A stretch of DNA of 64,000 bases from Panax quinquefolius (taxonomy: Eukaryota > Streptophyta > Magnoliopsida > Apiales > Araliaceae), in assembly GCA_020205615.1 (NCBI GenBank), contig CM035171.1:121648893-121712892 (forward strand), given 5' to 3'. The notes below the pieces were generated by a model. It did not search any database. It worked only from the letters and a program-made list of their open reading frames with translations, and was not told where the DNA came from. Position 1 is the first letter of the stretch, and every line of letters starts with the position of its first letter. Of the stretch, positions 46,527 to 60,134 are shown piece after piece. The position numbers and the translations under genes are program-made.

Positions 46527-49350
46527 CCTGCTTTTGAAATTTTTTAAATAAAAGGAATTTTTTATTTATTATTTTGAAAATAATAGTAGGTCGATTTGAT
46601 TAATACTCCAAACAAACACCAAGATTAGGTATAGGTTAAATACGCAAATATTTACGATGACATTAAGGGTTAAATCAAATATTTCAAAATAAGCAAGTGG
46701 TTATAAAATATTCATTTTTTTGGGAATATTCACCTCAACATCGTGGAATATTCATCCCCGTCGTGTGAATATTTTTATTTACCTGCCACAGAAATGTGGT
46801 GGCCCTATATAACTAAAGATACATAAAAGCGATTGGATGAATAAAAACGAATTCTAATTTTTTTTTAAATATAAGTCTTTATTTATTAGTTAAAATAATT
46901 TGACAGAAGTTGTAAATATTTTAGCAAGTGGTTTAAGATTCGTTGAATATTTATGGTTAAAATAGAATATATGTGGGCCCCATAAGAAAGCACAAGAAAG
47001 ACAAATATAAGATTGCACACAGATTGCACAATTGAATTATCGATCCTTACGTAAGTTAAGGCACTATCCTCAATAATTTTAATTTTCACAAGAGTTATCG
47101 CTCAATATTTTATTTTATCGATTCAATAATTGTCATAGGTTGATATTTTATATTATTGTTGTTCAATAATTGTCACGCGACATTATCTCCATTATCGATC
47201 AATAATTCATATTATTTGAATAATATTATTAGATAGCATTATTGGCAATGTCTAGAAAGTTCACAAGGAGAGGTTTGGTCACCTAATCAAGGCTACCAAG
47301 AAGGAGAAATCCTTATCTGAAAGCCCCCCCTCTTCCGGAACTACCGTGGTCATTATAATTGTGATTTCGTAATATTATTTGTGAATAATTAATTATCGAT
47401 TCATATGATAAAGAAATATTTATTTTATGTGGATATAAATGATGGATTTATTTATGTGGTTATAAATGAAGAAATTATTGTTGAGGTGTTTTATCAAGAT
47501 TTTATCTGATCGAGGTATTAAAAATCAAATCGTGGGTTTTTAGATATATCATGGGGTTATAATTTTTAATCCGACCGTTGATTGTGGTAATTTTTGGGTA
47601 TGTTATACATACATAAGTTGAGTATATGTCCACAAATTTTGAACCGTTAAAATGCACTAATGATTTGTTGTGAATTTTAAGAGGTGTCTGATTCTAAATT
47701 AGGTTTATAATTGATTTTGGTGGAAAATTCTAGAATTGAGGGCCCCACTTGTGGTTGGTGAAAAAATGTGCTGAATTTTATTTCAAATGTGGTGGTGGCA
47801 ATAGAAGCAGTAAGTAAAGCCGTGTAAAGCAGTCAAGTCCTGCTTTTACGGCTAACATTTTCCTATAAATAGAGGGCTAAGTTAGAATTGAAAATCACAC
47901 CGTAAACAAAGTTTTTCTCTTTCTCTATATTATCGAGCGCGATTTGTGAGTATTTAGATACTTTGAGAGTCATTGCTCAAGACAAGTTTCATTCAAAGAT
48001 CACTCCTAACCTTTCCTTCCCAAGTAATCGATTCTTCGAGGTAAGTGGATATTATTTTTTTTCAGAATGATATTATTTCTTCAATATCATTACGTCAAAT
48101 GTCGATCCAAGTTTTTATCAAATTTGGAACTTTTTCATGCTCGGGGTTACTATTCATGAGTTACTATTCACGAGTTACTATTCATGAGTTACTATTCACG
48201 AAGTTACTATTCACGAAAGTACTATTCATTAAGCGTGAAAATGTTTTTTTGTGGAATTTCTATCTTTTGGTGTTTGAGTTACTATTCACGATATTTAAGA
48301 CTATTCACGACGATATCAAGACTATTCACGATACTGCACTATTCATCGAAAAATAAAATTTCTTCTTTTCGTTCAAAATATCTATTTTGGATACTAGCTT
48401 TGATCAGATCCATGTTTTGATCATTCTCGAATTTTACACCACTATGATTATTTTTGAGGTATTGTTTGACATGGATAAAACAAAGTACTAATCCTTAATC
48501 CTTAATCCTTGTCATTTTGTTTCACCGGATTCGTTTTTAAAAAATTTTTTTCATCATCCTCGCCTTAAATGATGATATTATTGAATATCTTCGGCTCAGA
48601 AAGCAAAAGATGAATGATTTCAAGAATATCTTTTTGCCCAGAAAGCAGCAAAGATGAAAGCAGTGTTTAAATGAATACGATCGATCGATGAATATCTTTG
48701 GCCTTTAGAAAAAAGATGAACAGTGTTGAGATGAATACGATCGATTGATGAATATCTTTGGCCTCAGAAAAAAAAAGATGAATATTTGATTTGAGATGAA
48801 TATCGATTGATGTTGCTGTGGATAAAATATTGATGATGGACTTAACTTAAATTCATAGATTATAGTAGATTTCATTCTCTACGTAACTCTTCTATGAATT
48901 ATTATTTCACCATGTAATATTGATCCAAACTTGTTGCCTATCAGATTCTATAAATTTTTCCTCGTCAAGACTAACGATAATTTGTCAGATATTATCTTAG
49001 TCATAATATTCTTTATCGAGCTAGTTGAGCTCACCCTTTTCCTTTTTGTTCCATTCTTCTCGTGAGGCTAGAATATAACGAAAGTATTTAGCTTCTGGGT
49101 AATGGAATGAAGGGTTTAGAAAGGATTGTTTAGTAGTCCTCACCATTTTGTAAAATAATGTATCAATAAATGTGATGAGGATTTATTTGAGTATAGATAT
49201 CATTCTGTAAGATAATATTTGTATTTAAACTCACACGCTTTTATCAAGTTGTAATAATAAAGTCAGTAGTTCGTAATGGGTTCGCATTCATGCCATTTGG
49301 TACAACCTAAGTAATGGGTGATGTATACCTATTTAGGGGGCTGCTCCGCA
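46527..49350 (+). repeat. 5' LTR of element B
   Basis: From about 47040 it is near-identical to the other two LTRs of this family. Its first 500 bases are clearly more diverged and contain extra sequence (46600-46900). TATA box CTATAAATAG at 47863-47872. Confidence 0.85.
48145..48350. repeat. TTACTATTCACGAG minisatellite in the element B 5' LTR
   Basis: About six units of GTTACTATTCA(C/T)GA are followed by about four of AGACTATTCACGAT. Equivalent arrays lie at 55590-55792 and 58715-58928. Confidence 0.92.
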
Positions 49351-49353
49351 AAC

Positions 49354-49370
49354 CTGGTATCGTGAGCTAG
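49354..49370 (+). other. Primer-binding site of element B
   Basis: TGGTATCGTGAGCTAGG directly behind the LTR, an initiator-tRNA-Met type site. The element C counterpart is at 59943-59959. Confidence 0.75.
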
Positions 49371-49546
49371 GATACGATCTCCCAAGAGATCTAGGGAATG
49401 TAAGATCGGGAATAGAAGGGGAGAGAGTAAATCCTTCGCTAAAGGTGTCCTACCTAAGCTTATTTGTTAGTGGTCAAGATATAGGGATATTATGTGATAT
49501 ATTGATTTCTTAATTAACCCTTGTTTTTTATGACAAAGATTTGAGA

Positions 49547-52500
49547 ATGTCAATCGAGAATATTAAAGGAGTAAATGAGACCGTGGAGATGCCTCATTTT
49601 ACCAACGAGGAGAACGTGCAACAGTCGGGCAATGTTCCTCCCGTGAACAACACCACCGAGCAGATGATGAACGAGGGGATGTTTAGAAGTTTTTCAGCTT
49701 CATGCAAAATCGCACGAGGAGACTCGTGTTCAAAATACAGAGAAATGATAAGAATTCACTGTTGTCACAACCAAGCAGCTCAAAGAGTCGGGACCACCGA
49801 ATTTAATGGAAAGCCAGATCCGATCGCCAAGTGAAAAACACGGGTCAAACAAATTACCAAGATATTCGATGTCTGGGATGCACGGAGGAACAGAAGGTTC
49901 CATTCGCCACCTTTATGTTCCGCGTGGCGAGGAGATCATCGGTGGGGAGTCTCTGTGAAGTTGCATCCATCCACAAGACTCAAAGATGTCTCGGGAGACG
50001 CTTTCAGAGATTATTTAATGACAAATACTTTCCGAAAGTGTTCGCTATACGGGAAGGAAGTGGAGTTCATCGAGAGAACAAAACAATACGATTTTGTGTC
50101 TCAAAGACGAGGCAAAGTTTGCAGAGTTATCCGTGTTCAGCACCTCATTTGGTGGAGAATGAGGAACGATGACGCTTTGGATGTTTCTTAGAGGTTGAAA
50201 CCCAGATACGCCAAGATCTCATTTCTCATAAACTTTCTTTATTCAGATGTTCAAAATGTGGCTCAATTATTAGAGCGAGATAACGAAAGTACGGCCAATC
50301 GAGGACCATAACCGTGGATCGCATTCGTAGATAGCAGTCAACAATGTAATAATGATAACTCATGAGAAAGAAACAGATGGACAAAATGGTAACCACTCCG
50401 GTGGTAATCATGGTCATGAAAATGTAAGAAGCGAAAGTCAGAGGAGATTTTAAAAAGAGGAGATTTAATAACGACTATGTGAAGACGACAAAGGCGCAAG
50501 CAAAGAATCGGTTCTAGTGGAGGAGAACCACCACCCGGCCATATGCTACAAATGCGAAAAGAGGGACATATCACCCAAACCGCCCCACAACAGCTCAAGG
50601 TACGCTATAGTTCAGGAAAGGAAGGACATATCGCCGAGATCAGATTTCAGAATAAACCTAGTTCAATGGGGACGGTGACTCAAAAGATCGTCCCGTAAAA
50701 GTCAAAGTCAACGATTCCGGAAGAAGCGTTTGTTCAGGATCGGTCATAATGCGAGAACCCAAACGAGGTGATCACGGTAGTTTATTTATAAATTCTCGCA
50801 AGTTTATACTTTACTTGATACCGGCATACCCATTCATTTATCTCCCGCATGTGCTCAACGCTTAAACTCGACCGAGAAATTAGACTTTGATCTATCTCGT
50901 GGAAACTCCGCTAGAGAAACTTTCATCACATCCACATCGCTTATAAATCTTGTTTGATTCAAGTTGGCACCATTACCTTACCCGTTGATTTTTATCTCTT
51001 TAAAGATACTTGATTTTGATGTGATTTGTGGATTGATTGGTTAACTACTCATCATGCCAAAATTGATTGTTTTCGTAAAGTTGTTAGTTTTCATATTCCT
51101 AACCAACCCGTCTGTATTTAATTCAAGCAACTAAACCATTAAAATCAATCACTATCATATCTAATCATAAAGCTATTCGCTTATTGAAAAACGGATGTCA
51201 AGCTTTCTTAGCCCATGTTATGGATTTGAATAAAGACACGCCAAATTTGAATAATATTCTGTTGTCATATCGATTTTCCGACGATTTTTCAAGAACTTCC
51301 TGGCCTACCCCGTAACGTGAAGTCAATTTTTATTGATCTTCAACCCGCATAAAGCCCATTTCTAAAACCCCATATCGAATGGCTCCTATTGAACTTCAGA
51401 GTTAAAGGTCCAACTATGTGAATTGTTGGACATCGGGCTTTCATTCTGGCCCCAAGACATCTCCTCGGGGTGCTCCTGCTTTATTTCAGAAAAAGAAAGA
51501 CGGAGTATGCGACTTTCAGACGACTATCGGAATCGAACCATGTCACCATCAAGAATAGGTATCCTCACCTCGATTGATGACTTGTTTCGACCAACCAGTA
51601 AAGGGCACAATTCTTTTCAAAATCGATCTTCGCTCGATATCATCAACCAAGATTAGAATCGAGGATATTCCAAAGATCGCTTCGTAAACCCCAGATGGGC
51701 ATTATGAATTTTTAGTCATGTCTTTCTGACTAACTAATGCTCCCCGCGCTTTCATGGATATGATGAACCGAGTATTCAAGGAATATTTCGATGGGCCTTC
51801 GTTGTCATTTTATGATGACATCCTTATATATTCCAAAAGTCGTGAAGATCATGAGCACCATTTGAAGTTCGGTACTCCAAAGGCTTCGTGAAAACCAACT
51901 ATATGCCAAATTGAAGAAATGCGAAGTTCGCTCGAGGAAGTAGCATTTCTTGGGCATGTGGTGTCAAAACATGGAGTATCTCGCTGATCCGGCCAAGATC
52001 AAGCAATACAAAGTCGGGAGCAACCAAGTTGCGGATCAAGACGAGCTTTTGGGCTTAAATGGTTATTATCTGAGATTCGTGGAAGGGTTTTCTAATCGCT
52101 ACTCCATTAACTCACCTAACTCGAAGGATACAAAATTGCTTCGAGCGAAGAACGCGAGAAAAGTTTCCAAGAGCTTAAGAGGAGACTTATTTTTAAGACT
52201 GCTCTAACAATACCATCCGGTTCGGATGGATTTGTTATTCATGCCGATGCTTCGTGCAAAAGGGTTAGGATGTGTTCTCACGCAACGGGAAAGTCATAGC
52301 CTATGCCTCATGATAACTTAAAGAGTATGAGAGGAATTATCCTACTCATGATCTAGAGTCAGCAAGTAAATGCTTGCCGCTTAAAGATATGGAGGCACTA
52401 TCTATACGGGGAGAAAGTGGAGATATATTCGCATCATAAAAGCCTTAAATATTTCTTCACTCAAAAGAACTCAACACGCGGCAAATGACGCTGGGTTCTA

Positions 52501-54080
52501 ACTATTGAAAGACTACGACCACACTATTCAATACCACCATCCCGAAAAGTTTAACGTGGTAATTGACGACGATCGAGTAGAAGATCATACGCGGAACGAA
52601 AAGCGATGATGTCAAGTATATGACAGAGCCAACTTTAATAGAAAAAGTTAAGGTCGTTTCAAGCCACCAAATCTCGAAATCGATGCGTACGAAGAAGAAA
52701 GTACAAGAAGGAGCTATTCCTAAGCTTAGAATGATGAAGAAGGAATACTTGAGTCCACTCTAGACTTCAGGTTCCTAACGACTGATTTGAAGTACAAGAT
52801 TATGATGGAGGCACACAATACACCATTTGCAATCCATCCTCGAAGTACTAAATGTATCGTGATCTTCGGACATACATTTTGGTGGAATAATACGAAGAGA
52901 GAGATTGCAAAGTTTATCTCGATGTGTTTAACTTGCTAACGGTAAAGTGAGCATCTAGTACCTAAGGGTCCGTCTGAACCACTTGAGATTCCTGAATGGA
53001 AGTGGGAACACATTACCATGGATTTCGTTACACGGGTCTTCCTACGGCTTTCAAGGCATCAATGCTATTTGGGTTATTGTTGATAGATTAACCAAGTTCC
53101 GCTTCATTTCGCCGACACGGAGACTTATTCACTGAACGCCTTGCTAAGATGACGTAAATGAGATCGTGAGGGTCGTATGGCACGCCTCAGATCCATAGTT
53201 TTTGGATCGTGACCCAAGATTCACTTCAAGATTTTGGGTTAGCTTGCAAAAAGCTACGGGCACGGATTTACGATTTAGTTCTAAGATACCATCCCAAAAC
53301 GGACGGACAATCGAGAGGACTATTCAAACTCTCAAGATTTATTAAGACTCGTGTCCTAGACTTCAAGGGTAGTTGGATAAGTATTTACCATCGGTGGAAT
53401 TCTCCCACAACAACAAAGCTTATCGCAGTATATAGTGTGGCTCCATTCAAGCATTATATGGATTTAAAATGTCGCTCTCCAATACGTTGGGATGAGGTGG
53501 GTGAAGCAACATTGTTGGGACCCGAAAGTTAAGACGATGACTCACCGAAAAGATCCAAATGATTCGACAACGATACAAACGGCACAAGATCGATAAAAGA
53601 GTTATGCGGATCTTCATCGAAAGGACGGGAATTTAATGTAGGGATCATGTATTGTCATGAAGTCCCATGGAAGGGAGTTACAAGATTGGGGAAGAGAGGA
53701 AAGCTCAATCCACGCATTTATCGTCCATTTCAAATTCTCGACGAAAGTAGAAATGTAGCCTATGACTTGCGTTACATCTCCGAGTATGTCTCGTGTTCAT
53801 AATGTGTTTCACATATCCGATTTCAGAATATGTGAAAGACCCAACCACGCTATCGAAAGTTAGAACCGACGAGATAGCCAAGACTTAACGATGAGGAGGT
53901 ACCGCCAAGATCTTGGATAGAAAGGAGCACGTCCCACGCCAAGAAAGGTCATACCACAAGTTAAAGTTTTGTGGAGGAATCATGCTATAGAGGAAATGAC
54001 CGGGAATTGAAACTAAATGAAAGCGAGGTATCCTCACCTTTTCAAACACTGTAGACGACGCCAATTTCGAGGAGGACTAA
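49547..54080 (+). pseudogene. Element B gag-pol, decayed
   Basis: ATG at 49547 (MSIENIKGVNETVE); stop near 54078. Gag includes FNGKPDPIA (49800s) and EEQKVPFATFMF. Two zinc-knuckle remnants occur near 50545-50640. The protease active site LDTGIPIHLS is at about 50815-50845. RT includes [13 protein letters not shown] (51753-51790) and [17 protein letters not shown] around the catalytic aspartates (51813-51865), then FLGHVVSKHGVS-like sequence (51948 on). RNase H holds DASCK and GCVL-like pieces (52240-52280). Integrase spans about 52880-53470, with a zinc-finger CLTC remnant, WEHITMDF and a TDGQSRGL stretch. The tail includes SRVHNVFHIS-like, ILDRKEHVPRQE and KFCGGI sequence of the Tekay C-terminus. 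It is nearly identical to element C but has its own small indels. Confidence 0.85.
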
Positions 54081-54099
54081 ATTTCATAAGGAGGGAGGT

Positions 54100-56758
54100 C
54101 AGAAGACCTCAAATTTTTTTAAATAAAAGGAATTTCCTTTATTTATTATTTTGAAAATAGTAAGGGTTGATTTGATTAATGTGGATAGTTAAGGGTTAAA
54201 TACGCAAATATTTCAAAATAAGCAAGTGGTTATAAAATATTCATTTTTGTTTGGGAATATTCGTTTTGGTCGTGGAATATTCAGATCGCTTTGGGAATAT
54301 TCGAATTTAAGCAAGCAAATACATGTGGGCCCCATAACGGAAAGCTTATTGGATGAAGAAAACGCATAAATATAAGTGGTTAAAATAACGGCGTAGTTGT
54401 TACAAGTAAGATGTTTGAATACCCTATGGTTAAAATACAAGAATAATGCGTGGTCGCATAAAGAAGACATTACCAGATCGCATAAAATTGTTGAATTATC
54501 GATCCTTACGTAAGAAGGCACTACTCAATAATTTTCACAAGAGTTATCGCTCAATATTTTATTTTATCGATTCAATAATTGTTTGCTATTGATATTTTAT
54601 ATTATCGTTGTTCAATAATTGTCACCGCATTATCTCCATTATCGATCAATAATTCATATTATTTGAATAATATTATTAGATAAGATTATTGGCAATGTCT
54701 AGAAAGTTCACAAGGAGAGGTTTGGTCACCTAATCAAAGCGCCAAGAAGGAGAAATCCTTATCTGAAAGCCCCTCTTCCCGGGAACTACCGTCATTATAA
54801 TTGTGATTCTCGTAATATTATTTGTGAATAATTAATTATCGATTCATATGATAAAGAAATATTTATTTTATGTGGATATAAATGATGGATTTATTTATGT
54901 GGTTATAAATGAAGAAATTAATGTTGAGGTGTTTTATCAAGATTTTATCTGATCGAGGTATTAAAAATCAAATCGTGGGTTTTCAGATATATCATGGGTT
55001 ATAATTTTTAATCCCGACCGATGATTGTGGTAAATTTTTGGGTATGTTATACATACATAAGTTGAGTATATGTCCACAAATTTTGAACCGCTAAAATGCA
55101 CTAATGATTTGTTATGAATTTTAAGAGGTGTCTGATTCTAAATTAGGTTTATAATTGATTTTGGTGGAAAATTTAGAATTGAGGGCCCCACTTGTGGTTG
55201 GTGAAAAAATGTGCTGAATTTTATTTCAAATGTGGTGGGTGGCAATAGTAGCAGTAAAGCCATCAGTAAAAGCAGTCAAGTCCGCTTTTACGGCTAACAT
55301 TTTCCTATAAATAGTAGGGCTAAGTTAGAATTGAAAATCACACCGTAAACAAAGTTTTTTCTTCTCTCTATATTATCGAGCGATTTTGTGAGTATTTAGA
55401 TACTTTGAGAGTTGTTATTCAAGACAAGTTTCATTCAAAGATCACTCCGAACCTTTCCTTCCAAGCAATCGATTCTTCGAGGTAAGTGGATATTATTTTT
55501 TTTCAGAATGATATTATTTCTTCAATATCATTACGTCGAAATGTCGATCCAAGTTTTTATCAAATTTGGAACTTTTTTTTTCATGTTCTGGGTTACTATT
55601 CATGAGTTACTATTCACGAAGTTACTATTCATGAGTTACTATTCACGAAGTTACTATTCACGTAGTACTATTCATTAAGCGTGAAAATGTTTTTTGTGGA
55701 ATTTCTATCTTTTGGTGTTTGAGTTATTATTCACGATACTTAAGACTATTCACGATATTCAAGACTATTCACGATACTAAGACTATTCATCGAAAAATAA
55801 AATTTCTTCTTTTCGTCAAAATATCTATTTTGGATACTAGCTTTGATCAGATCCATGTTTTGATCATTCTTGAATTTTACACCACTACGATTATTTTTGA
55901 GGTATTGTTGGACACGGATAAAACAAAGTACTAATCCTTAATCCTTAATCCTTGTCATTTTGTTTCATCGATTCGATTTCTTAAAAAATATTTTCATCAT
56001 CCTCTACCTTAAATGATGATATTATTGAATATCTTCGGCCAGAAAAAAAGATGAATGATTTTCAAGAATATCTTTGGCCCAGAAAGTAAAGATGAACAGT
56101 GTTTAAATGAATACGATCGATCGATGAATATCTTCGGCCTTTAGTGCAAAGATGAAAAGTGTTGAGATGAATACGACCGATCGATGAATATTCGCCTCAG
56201 AAAGCAAAAGATGAATATTTGATTTGAGATGAATATCGATTGATGTTACAGTGATAAAATATTGATGATGGATCGTTAAATTCATAGATTATAGTAGATT
56301 TCATTCTCTACGTAACTCTTCTATGAATTATTATTTCACCGCGTAATATTGATCCGAAACTTGTTGCCTATCAGATTCTATTATTTTTCCTCGTCAAGAC
56401 TAACGATAATTTGTCAGATATTATCTTAGTCATAATATTCTTTATCGAAGCTAGTTGAGCTCACACCTTTTCCTTTTGTTCCATTCTTCTCGTGGAGGCT
56501 TAGAATATAATGAGTACGTAGCCTGGGTAATGGAATGAAGGTTTTAGAAAGGATTGTTTAGTAGTCCTCACCATTTTGTAAAATAATGTATCAATAAATG
56601 TGATGAGGATTTATTTGAGTATAAATATTGTCTGTAAGATAATATTTGTATTTAAACTCATCAAGGCCTTTCTTGTTGTAATAATAAAGTTGTAGTTGCT
56701 TTTTACGCATTCATGTAAGATAACTCAATGGGTGATGTATACCACTATTTTGGGGCGC
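54100..56758 (+). repeat. 3' LTR of element B
   Basis: 2.66 kb, closer to the element C LTR than to its own 5' LTR over the first 500 bases. TATA box at 55306-55314. Confidence 0.88.
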
Positions 56759-57221
56759 AATAATGTGTCATCAGCATTAATAGCCAAAAGATACTCAAAG
56801 TATACTCACAAGAATATGCTTTAATATATCGAGAGAGAGAAACATCAATAATTCATCTTTTCACAAAGCAAAGTACAAGATTCAATTCTAACCTAAGATC
56901 CTATTTATAGAAATCATGCTGCCAAACATATTCATCAAAAGCACTACTAGCCAAAAATTTGAATATAATCGTAAATTAATATAATTAATACAAATTTTCC
57001 TTAGCAATAACTTTTCGTCAAAAGAGAAAATCATACCAATACCACCATTCATGTTAATGATGTCAAAAAAATACAAAAAACGTTTTATAACAAAAATAAT
57101 TTAAACAATATAATTCAAAACAAGATTTTAATTTCAAACTTCAATAATCATAAATCAAATAGCTCTTTTATCGAGAAGAATTCAATCTCGCGTCTTTTAT
57201 AGGAAATTCAATTTCAAGATT
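56759..57221. other. Spacer between elements B and C, unidentified
   Basis: AT-rich with no supported gene. On the minus strand a TATA-like CTATAAATAGG (about 56901-56911) precedes CT-rich sequence, so it may be part of another LTR. The methionine- and leucine-rich frame across it is not convincing. Confidence 0.4.
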
Positions 57222-59940
57222 CAGACAAGACCCTCAAATTTTTTAAATAAAAGGAATTTCCTTTATTTATTATTTTGAAATAGTAAGGGTTGATTTGATT
57301 AATGTGGATAGTTAAGGGTTAAATACGCAAATATTTCAAAATAAGCAAGTGGTTATAAAATATTCATTTTTGTTTGGGAATATTCGCTTCGTCGTGGAAT
57401 ATTCGACATCGCTTGGGAATATTCGCATTTACCACAAGTAAAATGCCCATGTGTGGGCCCCATAACTGAAAAGTTATTGGATGAAGAAAACGACAAATAT
57501 AAGTCAAGTTAAAATAACTACAGAAGTTGTTACCGTTAAGATCCGTTGAATACCCGTGGTTAAAATATAAGAATACGCTGTGGTCGCATAAAAGAAGATA
57601 CCAGATTCGCATGACAAGATTGTTGAATTATCGATCCTTACGTAAGAAGGCACTACTCAATAATTTTCACAAGAGTTATCGCTCAATATTTTATTTTATC
57701 GATTCAATAATTGTCATATTGATATTTTATATTATCGTTGTTCAATAATTGTCAACGCACATTATCTCCATTATCGATCAATAATTCATATTATTTGAAT
57801 AATATTATTAGATAAAGATTATTGGCAATGTCTAGAAAGTTCTCAAGGAGAGGTTTGGTCACCTAATCAAGGCTACGCCAAGAAGAGAAATCCTTATCTG
57901 AAAGCCCCCTTTCCGGAACTACCGTCATTATAATTGGATTCGTAATAATATTATTTGTGAATAATTAATTATTGATTCATATGATAAAGAAATATTTATT
58001 TTATGTGGATATAAATGATGGATTTATTTATGTGGTTATAAATGAAGAAATTATTGTTGAGGTGTTTTATCAAGATTTTATCTGATCGAGGTATTAAAAA
58101 TTAAATCGGGTTTTTCAGATATATCATGGGTTATAATTTTTAATCCGACCGCTGATTGTGGTAATTTTTGGGTATGTTATACATACATAAGTTGAGTATA
58201 TGTCCACAAATTTTGAACCGTTAAAAATGCACGTAATGATTTGTTATGAATTTTAAGAGGTGTCTGATTCTAAATTAGGTTTATAATTGATTTTGTGGAA
58301 AATTTAGAATTGAGTGGGCCCCACTTGTGGTTGGTGAAGAAATGTGCTGAATTTTATTTCAAATGTGGTGGGTGGCAATAGTAGTGTAAAGCCATCGTGT
58401 AAAGAAAGTCAAGTCCGCGCTCTACGGCTAACATTTTCCTATAAATAGAGGGCTGTTAGAATTGAAAATCACACCGTAAACAAAGTTTTTCTTTTCTCTA
58501 TATTATCGAGCGATTTTGTGAGTATTTAGATACTTTGAGAGTTGTCGCTCAAGATAAGTTTCATTCAAAGATCACTTCCGACCTTTCCTTCCAAGTAATC
58601 GATTCTTCGAGGTAAGTGGATATTATTTTTTTTTTCAGAATGATATTATTTCTTCAATATCATTACGTCGAAATGTCGATCGAAGTTTTTATCAAATTTG
58701 GAACTTTTTTCCTGGGGTTACTATTCATGAGTTACTATTCATGAGTTACTATTCACGAAGTTACTATTCATGAAGTTACTATTCACGAAGTTACTATTCA
58801 TTTAGTACTATTTCATTGAAAATGTTTTTTTTGTGGAATTTCTATCTTTGGTGTTTGTTACTATTCACGAGTTACTATTCACGATACTAAGACTATTCAC
58901 GATATAAGACTATTCACGAGACTATTCACCAAAAAATAAAATTTCTTCTTTTCATTCAAAATATCTATTTTGGATACTAGCTTTGATCAGATCCATGTTT
59001 TTGATCATTCTCGAATTTTACACCACTATGATTATTTTTGAGGTATTTTTGACATGGATAAAAAACAAAGTAACTAATCTTAATCCTTAATCCTTGTCAT
59101 TTTGTTTCATCGATTCGCTTTTTTAAAAATATTTTCATCATCCTACCTTAAATGATGATATTATTGAATATCTTCGCCCAGAAGCAAAAGATGAATGATT
59201 TTCAAGAATATCTTTGGCCCAGAGAAAGCAAAGAGATGAACAGTGTTTAAAATGAAATAAACGAATAATGACGATCGATGAATATCTTGGCCTTTAGTAA
59301 AAAAAGATGAACAAAAGTTGAGATGAATACGACCGATCGATGAATATCTTCGCCCTCAGAAATAAAAAAGATGAATATTTGATTTGAGATGAATATCGAT
59401 TGATGTTGTGGATAAAATATTGATGATGAACTTTTAAATTCATAGATTATAGTAGATTTCATTCTCTACTTAACTCTTCTAATGAATTATTATTTTCGGC
59501 CATAATATTGATCTAAAACTTGTTGCCTATCAGATTCTATTAAATTTTTCCTCGTTCAAGACTAACGATAATTTGTCAGATATTATCTTAGTCATAATAT
59601 TCTTTATCGAGCTAGTTGAGCTCACCCTTTTCCTTTTTGTTCCATTCTTCTCGTGAGGCTAGAATATAAATGAAAGTATTTAGCCTGGGAAAATGGAATG
59701 AAGGTTTTAGAAAGGATTGTTTAGTAGTCCTCACCATTTTTGTAAAATAATGTATCAATAAATGTGATGAGGATTTATTTGAGTATAAATATTGTCTGTA
59801 AGATAATATTTGTATTTAAACTCACGCTTAATAATAAAGTTGTAGTTGTTTGTAATAATAAAGTTGTAGTTATTTTCGCATCGTACTAACGATCGACAAC
59901 TCGAATAATGGGTGATGATACCTATTTTGGGGGCGCCACA
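57222..59940 (+). repeat. 5' LTR of element C
   Basis: 2.72 kb, ending GGGGGCGCCACA. TATA box at 58440-58448; TTACTATTCACGA array at 58715-58928. Confidence 0.9.
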
Positions 59941-60134
59941 CTTGGTATCGTAGAGTTAGGATATGATCTCCCATGAGATCTCGGGAATAGAATCGGGGAA
60001 GTAACAGAGGGAGAGACGAGTAAATCCTTCGCCAAGGTGTCCTACCTAAGCTTATTTGTTAGTAGTGGTCAAGATAGGATATTATGTGATATATTGATTT
60101 TTAATTAACCCTTGTTTTATGACAAGATTTGAGA

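Larger units (their letters stand above)
46527..56758 (+). mobile_element. Element B: Tekay-lineage Ty3/gypsy retrotransposon, 10.2 kb
   Basis: The LTRs (about 46527-49350 and 54100-56758) enclose a primer site, a decayed gag-pol and a polypurine tract (AAGGAGGGAGGTC, 54088-54100). Edges are uncertain by a few bases because the expected TGTAAGACC start is degraded, and no target-site duplication could be read. The family differs from element A in LTR sequence but is similar in pol. Confidence 0.85.

Noticed and set aside
48145..48350. CRISPR-like spaced short repeats
   Set aside because: Units are contiguous 14-mers without unique spacers and lie inside a plant LTR.
56888..57076. 62-aa ORF between elements B and C
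   Set aside because: Short, hydrophobic by composition, no recognised motif and no neighbouring exons.
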